The position numbers and the translations under genes were made by a program. The notes under the pieces are model-generated. The model saw nothing but the letters and a program-made list of their open reading frames with translations, was not told the DNA's origin and searched no databases. Positions 11,796-22,608 of a stretch of 64,000 bases of DNA are shown here, one piece after another. Origin of the DNA: Rhizophagus irregularis (taxonomy: Eukaryota; Glomeromycota; Glomeromycetes; Glomerales; Glomeraceae); contig NC_089434.1 in NCBI RefSeq assembly GCF_026210795.1, forward strand, positions 2,604,001-2,668,000. Reading direction: 5' to 3'. The stretch's first letter is position 1; the number at the start of each line of letters is the position of its first letter.

Positions 11796-12576
11796 AGCAA
11801 TTTATTATATTTTTTACATAATTGTAACAGAATTCCGGACAATTATATATAATGTGGGGGGAAAATGATCAGATTTGAAGAAATTTACCCAAAAAATTTC
11901 AGAATTTATACCCACTTTTATACATATTACATTGAAAAAATTCAAAATTTATCTAAAATTTTACATACCAAATTATAAGATTAGCTGTGCTAGATTAATA
12001 CCAGATTAGAAAAAAATTGAAGTTTAAGTATTTTCATTATCTGTTATATGAAGAATCAGCATATAGAAAGAAAAAAGATCTTTTTTACAATAATACACTG
12101 GTCAAAATCAAAACTTTTGACCGTTAAAAGTTTTTGGCATAATTTTTGCTGATTGGTCATGTGATTCGTCACATTTTTTGACCAATGGCAAAAATCGGTA
12201 AAATCAATTACAAATCGACTGATACTGATTGTTAAACAAAAACTCATTCAGTCTTTTGGTGAAAAATTGACTTATACCGATTGTTATACGAAAACTTGTT
12301 CCTTTAAGGTCGTTCAGTAAATTTTGCCGATTGGTCATATAAATTGACACAATTTTGCCAAATAGTAAAAAACATTATTTTTTAATTCAAATTTTATACT
12401 TTGTTTACATTGTTTATATTCAGTGCATAATCATTAACAAAAATTTTTATTGTAAAATGAATTTCGACTTGTTTTTTGACAAGTAATTATAATAAAAATA
12501 CTACAAAAGAATCTTTTCATAAAATAAAATTTCGTCTAATAAACGTGTCTCTCGTCAAGTAATTATAAAAAGAAAA

Positions 12577-12889
12577 AATGTATTTGTAACAGCCTGTTAC
12601 ATATCTTATTTGTAACATCCTTTTTTTTATTTTTTTTTAATAATAAATTTAATGTGTTTTACAAATAAAATTTTTATATGCAAAATTTAATTTGGAAAAC
12701 TTTTACTTAATGTATTTAAGACAGTTTCATAGACAAAATTTTAAGTTATAAGCAGTTTCTTGAAAAATTCTTTTGTCTTAGTTACACGACTGATCTTTTG
12801 TTTTTGTTTACATTACGCCTGATCTTAAATTTTAATTGGATAAAATTGGGGTTGTTACAAATAAGACGCGTAACAGGCTGTTACAATTA
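12577..12889. mobile_element. MITE-like unit in the right palindrome arm
   Basis: This is the inverted counterpart of 10066-10377, with the same GTAACAGCCTGTTAC-containing terminal repeats at 12577-12620 and 12853-12889. Together the two units bracket the palindrome in the way insertion sequences bracket a compound transposon. Confidence 0.65.
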
Positions 12890-12898
12890 GATTTATCC

Positions 12899-13028
12899 AT
12901 TAATTAATTATTGTTGATTAATAAAAAAAATATTTTTTATTCTAGACTATGTACAAGATATTTAATGGAGATGCTAATTATGTATTCATATATTCAAATT
13001 CTTATCCAATATATTCGTCACAGATGTG
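12899..13028. other. Short AT-rich spacer
   Basis: I see nothing coding or repeated in this stretch between the palindrome and the next gene remnant. Confidence 0.5.
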
Positions 13029-15783
13029 TTAGACAACTTTTCTTTTTTTAGGCGTGTAATGACAATCAGGAATATCAAATTTTTCAGCTCTTCGTGGATT
13101 TTTCCATCTCTTCAGATTATCAGATGAGTTTGTTGTATAATTTACTATCTCCATTGTATTTAAAATTTTGAGCTACAGAAAAATGATGATCAATTTAACT
13201 TGTTAAAGTTAAAAATATAACAATCAGAATGGAAGTTTACCTTGGCATAAATAATGGAGACCAGAGCATCCAATGTTCTGCTAAATTGTTTTACATCGGC
13301 ATATATTTCCAATGGTGCTTCTCTCATATATCGACATACATATCCTTTTGGACAATCAAGGTTAGTCTTGATTAAATTAGCTCCTACATAAATTCCGAGC
13401 GTTAGTAATTTCGATCAAGTTCAATTCCAAAAACGTATCAATACATACAAACCTGCGTGAATAAATCCCGGGATGTTGATTTTACGCATCTTGTCTTCGT
13501 CAAAGTCTACCTTGCGTGCTAGACTAATAAATATGTCTTTTAAAACTTTTGGCAAAGATAAACCGCATTCCTTTATAGTCTTTGTCCCTTGTTCTCCTTC
13601 CCATTTCGATCCAGCATCGGATGCTGCCCAATCAACCAAACGACCGAACGTAACCGTCTCCTTTTTTTCCTATAGACTTCCGTTGCATTGGACCTATGTT
13701 GCTAAGGGTTCTGCCACGATTTTTCCTATCTTTGGTCGCTAGTCCAGCTTTTTCGCCTCTATGTAAAAAATATAAAGTAATAAATGATCCCTTAAATGGT
13801 TCTTAATTAAGCTAGATGAATGCTTATATCTACTTTAAATACTTCCATATAGCCTACATACTATGAAAATTTCGGGTATTTTTGCCTGCAAATCTATTTA
13901 AGAATAATATTATAACAGTTACTCTTTTACTCACCCGACGAAAAACACAAAGGGTACATCCGAAAAGGCTATATCAATTGTCCTCCAAACATTTATTCGG
14001 AACCAACTTTCTGGTAAATCTTGTGTACTTGTTAACGGATTTGGCTCCATTTCTAGCAAACGAACCCTGAAAAATATTTATTTATTGATAAGTAAGGAGT
14101 AAGATATGAACTATAAGAGTTCATCACTTACCAATCAGACACTGTGGTTCTTACATGTTCGTATGGGAAATCAACATGAGGATTGTAATTTTCGCAAAGT
14201 CGAGGGTGTGAAGAATAAAGTGCTTTGCGTATATCTTTTGTTGAATCCTGTAAAGAGAACTAGTTTGTCATAAAGATGCTAGACGATTGGAATGGCATCA
14301 TTCACAAATTACCTTTGCAAAAGAATCGATATATTCCAGCAAGTCATCATCTATTTTTGGTAATTCATACATGGATTTTGTTTCGCGAATCTCTGTTATC
14401 TCATCAGAAGTGAATCCAGACTGAACAAACTTGTCTCCAGGATCAATTATGAAGGAATGGACAAGACTAAAACAAACGAAATTTAGGTTGATTAGCGATC
14501 ACATTCTTGATTGTGCACCACAGTGTTATCACGGCTCTTACTTATGATATCTGCATTTTTTCCCTAGATTGTACAAGACATCTTCCACATATGTTCCTGT
14601 GCTGAGCTTCCACTTTTTATAACTCTTCATTGACTGAAATCTATATTCAGAAGACGGTAAGGCGAATTCTACAAAATCAGGGCTTGTGCAAAGGCAACAA
14701 AGACTCTTACCTTTGTGTAAATAATTCTCTGTCTTGAAAAGTGAATTCATCTAATGATTCGTCACTTTCAATTTCTTTGACTTTCTTATCCTGAAGCTCT
14801 TTGGTTAACTTTTCCCCCTCCTCGTTGTAATCATCTTGAAAGTCGGCAAATGATGATTTAACAGCTGGTGTTGTAGAGGTAACACTTTCTGAAATATGAT
14901 CTACTAATACATGCTTAGATTTGTATTGAAAGATTACTTCTTTTACAGCAAAAATCTGGATCTCGCGCTAATAGTAGATCAAGAAGAAAATATAAACATC
15001 ATACCACGATATAACATCGAAAACAGTACTTACTTTATTAACTCGATCCTCGATTGCAAGAGTTGCTAAGTTTGAGCAATGTTCCTTCCATAATATTAAG
15101 TTTGCAGGATCTTTATCGCAATTCTAATGAATGATATATATATATATAAAGAAATTAACTACGGAATCTTTACCACAATTCTAGTGAAAATAATAGTGAT
15201 TGCCTAGCCACGCATGATATGATGGAACCTATGAGATCCACCATCATAGCACACTTCCCACTTCAGGCAAGAAACATCTTGTCTTGTGCGATAAGATCGC
15301 TCAGTTAGCAACTGCAGGGTATGGGTTGGCCTATATATGATACCAGCGCATGCTATGATGGACCTATGAGATCCATCACCATAACACACTTCCCACTTCA
15401 GGCAAGAAACATCTTGCCTTGTGCGATAAGATCGCTCAGTTAACAACTGCCGGGCGTGGTAGACATAGTAAAGAAAGCGTTCTTAACTTGTAATGATTTC
15501 TCTAAAGCAGCCGCTTTCAGCTTCCGTCCCGTAAATGCTGAAGGAGGACTTTGAGTTCAAAACCCAGTGTTCTGTGCGCTTGTCCTTTACTACATCCAGG
15601 AACTTGATTGATGTAATAAATGTCCCAATCACTTATACTCCCCCATGAGGCTGGGTTACGGTTCCAGTATTCTGAAAGACAGTAATAAGAAGACTAAAGT
15701 TACTCTCCTAATAATAATGATGAAAAACAGAGCTTACCCGGATAGTACAGGGCTGCAAGGAGTTTGTCGTCGGTAAAAGTCAT
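13029..15783 (-). pseudogene. Broken multi-exon gene of unknown function (fungal orphan family)
   Basis: On the minus strand an ATG at 15783 opens MTFTDDKLLAALYYP and splices through a 66-bp intron to EYWNRNPASWGSISDWDIYY. A base missing from an A run then shifts the frame (FELK to SPPSAFTGRKLKAAALEK). After a 245-bp tandem duplication the pieces continue as CDKDPANLILWKEHCSNLATL, an acidic segment (TTPAVKSSFADFQDDYNEEG), SMKSYKKWKLSTGTYVEDVLY, a GTGTD-free region with SDEITEIRETKSMYELPKID, then WEGEQGTKTIKECGLSLPK and KVDFDEDKMRKINIPGFIHAG, and end with EKFDIPDCHYTPKKRKVV and a stop at 13029. Exon borders mostly carry GT/AG. Several frames are broken. I do not recognise the family; the GDGYVRS...WAASDAGSKWEGEQGTK layout could be a divergent nuclease-like fold, but that is speculation. 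Confidence 0.6.
15211..15455. repeat. Tandem duplication, ~136-bp unit, two copies
   Basis: Two direct copies (15211-15346 and 15347 to about 15455) share the run CACACTTCCCACTTCAGGCA and AAGAAACATCTTG, differing at a few bases. They interrupt the minus-strand gene remnant between its second and third recognisable segments and add a stop, so they contribute to its inactivation. Confidence 0.8.
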
Positions 15784-16465
15784 TTTCAATTGTCTCGTAG
15801 CTTGGAGAATAACAAAATAATCTATTTATCAGTTACTGATAATCTCTTAAACAGTGAAAACGCGGTGGGTTGGGTGTGATGCCTGTGATGAATATTTTCA
15901 CCGTCACGTGATAGTAAATTTTTTATGGTAAACCGCCTATATAAATAAGGAGCGTCCTTATCCTAGACCCCCGGTTCAGGTTTCTTATTCTAGACCCCCG
16001 GGGTTCAGGCTTCTTATCCTAGACCCTCCTTAAATATGATTGGTTTAATCATCCACCGAAATCCATTGGACAAGACTTATTTTTGCATGAAAATTTTTCA
16101 CGATGCACTGTATACACGCGTAACAGGTGTGACGGAAACATGTACTGTATGGATTCCTATGTATGTATGTATGGTGGTCAATGTATGGTATACGGTGTAC
16201 TTTTCATACATACATACTTTTTTATTAAATTATATAATTAGAGAAAACGTATGTATGTATGAAAATAAAATTTCACGTGACTATACATTGAATTCGGAAA
16301 TTTTTATAAAAAAAAATCCCTACTGACTACTTCACGTTTTTGATTTTTTTTTAAAAAAAAATTTTTTTCATGTATTAGAACTGTAAACGCAATTTATATT
16401 TTCTTTATTATGATTTATAAACGTATTATTATAAATTTAACAAAAAAAACTAAATATATTTTTTT
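15784..16465. other. Intergenic DNA with triple direct repeat and GTAT microsatellites
   Basis: No supported gene. A CACGTG site lies at 15905, and TATATAAATAAG near 15939 resembles a TATA box. It is followed by three direct repeats of TCCTTATCCTAGACCCCCGG with a TTCAGG spacer (15955-16028). At 16150-16265 there are GTAT/CATACA microsatellites on both strands that can form a hairpin. The 96-codon open stretch here (16036-16326) has low-complexity content and no support. Confidence 0.5.
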
Positions 16466-18815
16466 TTAACATTTTTGTTGATTTTCTATTTCTAATGCTT
16501 CGGCTTTAGCTTCCATCATTTGTGCTTCAGCCTCAGCTACTCGTGCTTTAATTTCACGCTCCCTTAATATAATTTCCTTCTCTTTAAGTTCTAACTCGAG
16601 ATTTTTTTTATGAATCTCTTTAGAAAATGTTTCTTCTTCATTGTCTGATAAAATATTTTCAGCTCTTTCATGATTTTTCTTTGATCTAATAGGTGTTCTA
16701 CTATTAGAAGATGATAATTTTCTTTTTTTTGATGACTTGGGTAATTTACTTTATTCTTTTGAATACGAGATGCTATATATTATAAAAAAATTTTAAAAAT
16801 TTTTATAAATAAATAAATTAATTGATAAATAATGTTTTTACTTACTTTTGCGTACAATTGAATTTTGTAATCTCTTAACATCACTTTTGTCTCTATGAGT
16901 ATAAGGTACTCCATTTTTGTCATGAACTTCAATCGTTGTATAACACCTTGCATCGTACCTTTTTCCTCTTTAAATTATTTATAATTAATACATAATATTC
17001 ATAATATTAAATGTAATTTGGTAATTAAAAAAACTTAAACTAACTTTAAAATGGCTGATAATAACTTCAATTGCTTTCCTTCTCTGTTAGCCATGAAATG
17101 GGCCGCTTCAGCATTATTAGTATCTGATCCACTTTTATTCCAAATCTCATGATCAACATTTGAAACGTATTTATTTAAAGAAGATAAAACATATGATTGT
17201 CGATAATAATTCAACCATTCTATAAGAAAAAACATTTTTAAAAATTTATATTAATTCTTTTAAACTTCTAAAATAAATAAATAATATACCTTTTATTCCT
17301 TCATCATTTGTATCTTCTATTTGTTGCAGAAGATCATGAACTTGTTCTTTACTAGTTGCATTAGGAATTTGTCGTATTAAATTTTTCGTGCTTATAGTAA
17401 ATGTTTTATGAAATAAATTTTTTAAAAAAAAAATTAATTAATTAAATTAAAAGTAAAAGAGATAACTATTCAATAAATTTATAAATACCTTTCAAAGTGT
17501 ACAAGGCATGTTTTCAAAATAAATGTCAAGTGTGTTTCCCAACTTTTTTCGTGATCCAAATCATATAATGCTAATCCTAACCCCTTAGCCTGTGCAGCGT
17601 CCAAATCAGCCAGAATACATCCAATACCACTTCCATGAATATGTCAAAATTGAATAGATTGACCACTTACTTCACGAATTATTTGGAATAAAGATGAGAA
17701 TAACCTATGATACCCTTCAGCAGTAAAAACATTAGTAAATATACGACAAAATGACAATACTTAAAAAAAAAAAACTATGGTTAGTAACATCATTAATGTA
17801 TATCATTTATAATGCATGATGGGATTAATTTAAATAAAAATTTTACTTATTCAGGTGATGTTTGGAATTATACATGTTAATTTTAAATTCATTTATCTCT
17901 CCATTTACTCATTTAAAACTGACATTAATTTGAAAATAATCAAGTGTAATTAATTTTTTAGCCTGATTATCAAGCATACAAGTAATAATTACTTGGCCAT
18001 TATTTGAATAATGTAATAAAATTTTAAAAAATTTACCAATTTTGCAAACATAATTTATTAAATCTGATTTGGGATTTAATATATCATGATAAATTCCTAT
18101 AACTCCTTGTCCAAAAGGATGCAAAATCTTGTATGCTTTTCTTACTAAGTATCATAACTTGTCTATATTATTGAAAGAAACATAAACTTCTGCCAATATT
18201 TCTTTATTAAAATAAGTACTGAATAGATTTTCTATTAGTTTAATACTAGCCGTTAATCCGTTGCTTTGCAATGGTATACATACATATAAAAAAAGTGTGT
18301 AACAATTAATTCTGGCCAGAATTATATAATCAGTGCAGAAATTTCCTTTTTTGGAGTATTTGTGAAACTAAAATTTCCTATTTTTGTGGGAACTGGAAAG
18401 CAAAATTTCCTTTTTTAGAGTATTTGTGAAACTAAAATTCCCTATTTTTGTGGGAAGCAAAATTTCTTTTTTGGAAGTTCGTGTAATGTCACGTGATAAA
18501 GTGCCCAATGGAAGTGATATTACGCAATTCAAATTTATTTATACAGTGTAGTCTAAACATTATGGTTACACACAAAAACAATTATTATATAGTATAGATA
18601 TAGATATCAAAACTAAATTAATTATTAATTGATAATAATAAATAATAATCTTATTAATATTTTATACCTGATAATATTGATCTTGAAGTAACATTATCAT
18701 CTTGTTGAATAGCTTGAATAATTAAAGATTCTAAGTTATTCTTAATTTCAGAAGGAATCCTTTCAAGTGTTGGGATGGATGATTATGTATTTCTATATAT
18801 ACAAGTGCTATAAAA
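16466..18815 (-). pseudogene. MULE-like transposase remnant with C-terminal coiled coil
   Basis: Read on the minus strand, pieces in order are PTLERIPSEIKNNLESLIIQ (18680-18790), HPFGQGVIGIYHDILNPKSD (18124-18060), VLSFCRIFTNVFTAEGYHRL, HGSGIGCILADLDAAQAKGL (17640-17585), SWETHLTFILKTCLVHFE, KNLIRQIPNATSKEQVHDLL, MFFLIEWLNYYRQSYVLSSL (17235), YDARCYTTIEVHDKNGVPYT, and finally a charged helix (LELELKEKEIILREREIKAR, AEAEAQMMEAKAEALEIENQ) ending at 16466. The ADLDAAQAKGLG block resembles the central acidic motif of MULE-type transposases. Several junctions look like introns with GTAAGT or GTATTT donors, but stops such as the one before HIHGSG show decay. The family call is an inference. Confidence 0.55.
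18300..18505. repeat. Dispersed repeat: GGCCAGAATT terminus plus AATTTCC tandem motifs
   Basis: A perfect 16-bp palindrome AATTCTGGCCAGAATT lies near 18308. It is followed by three tandem versions of GCAAAATTTCCTTTTTTNGA with TGTGAAACTAAAATTTCC and then TGTAATGTCACGTGATA. The same combination recurs at 21672-21815 and, without the palindrome, at 22120-22250, so this is a repeat family. It sits inside the interrupted MULE-like gene. Confidence 0.6.
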
Positions 18816-18881
18816 GAATAGTTATAAATGTTTATAAAAGTATAATAAAAATATCATATAAAAGATGGTATCATAATAGAT

Positions 18882-19952
18882 TTTTTTTTTTTTTTTTTTT
18901 ATGTTTTAGGAGATATCAGCATAACCGGCTCACCAAAGCTATGTGAAGGGAGCATTACAACTCCAGTTGCAGTAATATACTCCTATCGTTAAGCAACAGA
19001 TAACCAAACAACCTACTCTAATTATTTAGAAGTAACCGGATGTTCATCCTTCCTACCCCCTATATACCACACTGGGAAGACGATCCAAGTTTATACCCAC
19101 ACAAGAATGGATCGTAGTGCAGCAGGGTTTCTAACACAGTTATGCTACCTACTAGCACCTGTCAGAAGTGAGCAACCACCCACGTATGGCAGATATAATG
19201 GAGCAGACATCTAGAAGTCCTTCCATGATAGTTAGCTTAGAGGTACTGCAATACTAAGACTACTAATATGGCCTCACTTAAAGTCCACTACAGGCTGCAA
19301 TTACTGTATCAGCTTACCATAGTTGTAAGTCCCCCAGTAGTATAGCAGTGACTATCAGAACAGTAAGCTACTAAGGGTACTGGGATCCTTCCTTTATTAT
19401 AAGTAACCAACCCAGATTCCGAGAGATCACTCACCAAGACGTCATTCGCAGGAATCGAACTTTACCTTAGAACCTTATATACCTGTGAGCCTATGAACGT
19501 CTCCAATCAGCCTAAACCTATTAGAAGGTAAACTACTGCTAAGACATTGCACTTGAGACTTTACCATCTATTTTAGACCATCTAGCGTAGTAAACCCCCA
19601 CAGTAAAGTTCTGTATAACTTAGTGGTATTGTAGAGTGACCACCAAGACAAGAGCTCACCCAGATGGTATGCAAGCAGTAACCATCCAGACAGGACAATA
19701 GGCTTCCCAATGGCCTCATAGGGAACGCTAGGAGGATACCATAACCCTTTGTTGAAATATGCCACCGACCGGTACATACTAATTTACCATGATGCAGTTC
19801 AATCCCTGTACTTTCATACTATTGGTAGTAATGTCTGCAGTAAAATTCTTTTAATTTCCATGATCAGCGAAATTGAACCTGTGACCTCACCATACTCAGG
19901 CTTCATGAGGGGACTCACAGACTAACCAATGAACTAAAGGTGATCAACCCAT
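18882..19952 (-). mobile_element. tRNA-headed SINE-like retroposon with 13-bp target duplication
   Basis: The element is flanked by a perfect 13-bp direct repeat TATCATAATAGAT (18869-18881 and 19953-19965). On the minus strand it starts with a tRNA-like head: a box A match TAGTTCATTGG near 19935 and a box B-like GGTTCAATTTC near 19875, which are internal RNA polymerase III promoter elements. It ends in a run of about 19 A (plus-strand T at 18882-18900). A second B-box match, GTTCGATTCC, occurs at about 19450. At 1071 bp it is long for a SINE. It is less AT-rich than its surroundings and has no convincing ORF; a 69-codon open stretch at 19568-19777 is not supported. Mobilisation by a LINE is inferred from the A tail and duplication. 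Confidence 0.8.
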
Positions 19953-19965
19953 TATCATAATAGAT

Positions 19966-20520
19966 ATTTTCAAACAATAAAAATAATTATTTTATGTCGG
20001 AATTTGTATTACCATCTTTAGATGCAAATATATCAAGATTCACTAATCCGTTTTTTATAATTTTAGGCTCATTGAAAAGCCCTTGTTCTGGACTTTATAG
20101 GCGAAAAAAGAGCTCGCCGATTGAATCATTAGATCCAGAAATATTTACATTTAAAGTTGAGGTATGAATTTTTTAACATGCTTAAATGCAAATATCTTGG
20201 GATCCACTAATCCGTTTTTTATAAATTTAGGCTCTTCAGAAAGTCCTTGATCTGGTCTATATGAGCGAAAAAAGAGCTTGCCGATTGGATCATTAGATCT
20301 GGAGATATTTATGTTTAAAGTTAAGATACAAATTTTTAATATATATAGTAAGTACTAAGAATTATTAATTTAAAAGAAATATTTACCAACTTATAGTATA
20401 ATAACATTAAATAAAAGTTTTTTAATACTCACCCCCAATTTACTGTATATAGTATTTTGTATAATAAAAATATAACAAAATCAATGTTTTAATTAAAGGT
20501 AAACAAATCAACTTATATAT
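19966..20520. repeat. AT-rich region with ~160-bp tandem duplication
   Basis: Two direct copies (about 20022-20184 and 20185-20340) share CACTAATCCGTTTTTTATAA, TTTAGGCTC, GCGAAAAAAGAGCT and GCCGATTG(A/G)ATCATTAGAT with moderate divergence. No gene is supported. The remainder is AT-rich. Confidence 0.65.
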
Positions 20521-20523
20521 ATA

Positions 20524-21110
20524 TTATTTTTTCTATTTTACATGCTATTTTACTATTTTATATACTATTTTTTATTTTATGTGTTATTTTTCATCTTTTT
20601 ATATACTATCTTTTATGTTCTTTTTATGTTACCTTTTTAATATGCTATCTTTTATATACAATCTTTTTCTAATATGCTATTTTATATGCTATTTTATATG
20701 TCATCTTTCTATGTTCTGTCTTTAATGTATTATCCTTTCTTTTTATATGCCGTCTTTTTGTATTATCTTTTCATATTATCTTTTGTGGCTTATATTTTTT
20801 TGTATTATCTTTTCATATTATCTTTTTGTATTATCTTTTCATATTATCTTTTTGTATTATCTTTTCATATTATCTTTTTGTATTATCTTTTCATATTATC
20901 TTTTTGTATTATCTTTTCATATTATCTTTTTGTATTATCTTTTCATATTATCTTTTTGTATTATCTTTTCATATTATCTTTCATATCATATTATCTTTTC
21001 GTTTTTCTAATATTATTTTATGTATTTTTATCTTACGTGTTCTTTTTAATTCACTATTTTCTATTTTCATGTGTTATTCTTATAATCTATCTCTTGTAGC
21101 TTATAATTAC
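20524..21110. repeat. Pyrimidine-biased minisatellite, 26-bp unit
   Basis: About seven near-identical copies of TATTATCTTTTCATATTATC plus TTTTTG (26 bp) fill roughly 20803-20985, inside a longer TATGTTATCTTT-rich tract. Open stretches through it on the plus strand are periodic artefacts of the repeat. Confidence 0.85.
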
Positions 21111-21690
21111 TTCTCCTAATTATTCCTATTGATGAACTTGATAAACTTGTTGCTAAGCCGCAATCGATCAACTTCCTATTTACTCTATTTGATCTTCATT
21201 AATCATCCAATAAGCATTACGTCATGTAGATCATTTCTCTTCTTAAATGTTTATCCTTTTTAGCTAATTATTTATCCAATTATATGACTTTTTATCACGT
21301 GATCTTTCATTCTGTATATTATTCCTCTATATTATGCGATTACCTGGTTACAATGGAGGTATATTTTTCCATCAAATATATTTAGTAAAAAGACCCGTAA
21401 TTTAAGTTTTTTTTCATTGTACTGTTATTAAAAAATATCAGAAATATCGTAAAATCATTTTTTTTATTTTTAATAAAAAATATGAAATATGGTATTAATT
21501 TTAATGATAATGACACTAAGGTTGCTTGCCGAAATCAAGTAGTTTAAGCCAAGCCTGAAACTTTTTTAAAACCGAAAGTTTAGGCAATTAAAAGTAAATT
21601 TGCCAAAATTATACAATGCCGAAACTTTTACTGAAAGGCCGAAATTTAGCCGAAACTATTAGCCAACATTAATACTATAATTCTGGCCAG
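21110..21690. repeat. Dispersed repeat shared in inverted orientation with 31455-31690
   Basis: The segment 21085-21265 (containing GATGAACTTGATAAACTTGT, GATCTTCATTAATCATCCAA and ACGTCATGTAGATCATTTCT) reappears as a diverged reverse complement around 31455-31690. Beyond about 21300 I see only AT-rich DNA and a GCCGAAA-rich stretch (21530-21660). No gene. Confidence 0.55.
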
Positions 21691-22274
21691 AATAATGATT
21701 GACACGTAAATTTCCTTTTATGGAATTTTGTGTAATATTTGTGCGACATATTTCTTTGATTTTACTGGAAAACAAAATTTCCTTTTTTTGGAAATTTGTG
21801 TAATATCACGTGACACAATGTCATGATTTTGGCCGAATTTTAATTTTGGCCAAAATTAAGACCGAGTTCCGGCCTAATTTTGGCATTTTCAGCTTTTGAT
21901 TTGATTGGCCAAAACCTTTCAGAATTTCCTTTTTAGTTTCGGCAGGCAACTTTAAATGACACAGTTTTAACTGCTTTAGAAGACCTAGACTAGGAATTGG
22001 AATCGATTCCCATTATTAGAATCGTTATTAAAATCGATTAATCGCGATTAATCATTTCGCAAATACCGATTTTTTTTTATACTATTTATAATAGGTGTGT
22101 TTAAACACATATCACGTGATTACGAAAAATTACAGTGATCGATGAACAAAATTCCTTTTTTGGAAATTTGTACAACCTTGTGCGATAGCAACTTGAATTT
22201 TATTGGGAGATAAAATTTCCTTTTTAGGAAGTTTGTGTTCCGTCACGTGATTCGCGGGCGGAATTATGAATTTG
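21691..22274. repeat. Repeat-derived intergenic DNA with AATTTCC/CACGTGA motifs
   Basis: Units related to 18300-18505 recur here: AAATTTCCTTTTTTTGGAAA followed by TTTGTGTAATATCACGTGA (21775-21815) and AAATTTCCTTTTTAGGAAG with CCGTCACGTGATT (22214-22250). A TCGATTAATCGCGATTAATC-type stretch (22020-22060) has relatives at 25570-25670 and 61680-61780. No gene seen. Confidence 0.5.
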
Positions 22275-22479
22275 CACTAGTCGAAAAAGGAACATTCGGC
22301 CTTAATACAATTCGGCCTATATTCGACTAAAATTAAAAAATTCGACTTCAATTAGTAATGATCTACGATTAGACATATATTCAACCTTGTTGAATAAACG
22401 TTACGCGTTACGCGTTACGCGTATTAAAAGTTTAAAAAAGGATCATCTTATTGCATTCTTTTTTAAACTTTTTTAATTT

Positions 22480-22600
22480 TCTTTCTTCCCCTTCCCCTTT
22501 CCCTTCGTTCCTCTTTCCTCCTTTTACTTCCCTTCGTCCCTTTACTTTTCTTATCCTTTTCCCCTTTCCCCTTTCCCTTCGTCCCTCAGTTTTTTTTTTC
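22480..22600. repeat. Polypyrimidine tract
   Basis: The plus strand is almost pure C/T (CTTCCCC, CCCTTTCCC and CCCTTCGTCCC units) leading to TTTTGTAG at 22601-22608, a plausible 3' splice acceptor for the first exon-like module at 22609. Confidence 0.7.
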
Positions 22601-22608
22601 TTTTGTAG

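Larger units (their letters stand above)
10056..12898. repeat. 2.84-kb inverted repeat (giant palindrome)
   Basis: The sequence from 10056 inwards is the reverse complement of the sequence from 12898 inwards along almost its whole length. The ends are GGATAAATCTAATTG on the left and its complement on the right. Each arm is about 1.39 kb, and the arms turn around within about 70 bp near 11445-11513. The arms differ by scattered substitutions and 1-3 bp indels (for example GATCAGTCATG against GATCAGTCGTG), so this is not a simple assembly mirror artefact. No credible gene lies inside. I could not identify a target-site duplication. A fold-back transposon or an inverted segmental duplication are both possible. 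Confidence 0.9.

Noticed and set aside
19568-19777. Minus-strand 69-codon open stretch in the SINE-like element
   Set aside because: No recognisable domain, and it lies inside a non-coding retroposon.
19440-19952. Possible functional tRNA genes on the minus strand
   Set aside because: A and B box matches exist, but acceptor and T stems do not pair well and the sequence lies inside a retroposon with target duplication, so it is a tRNA-derived head.
20674-21119. Long overlapping plus-strand open stretches of Tyr/Leu/Phe/Ile-rich sequence
   Set aside because: They arise from the 26-bp pyrimidine minisatellite read in each frame and show no conserved domain or start context.
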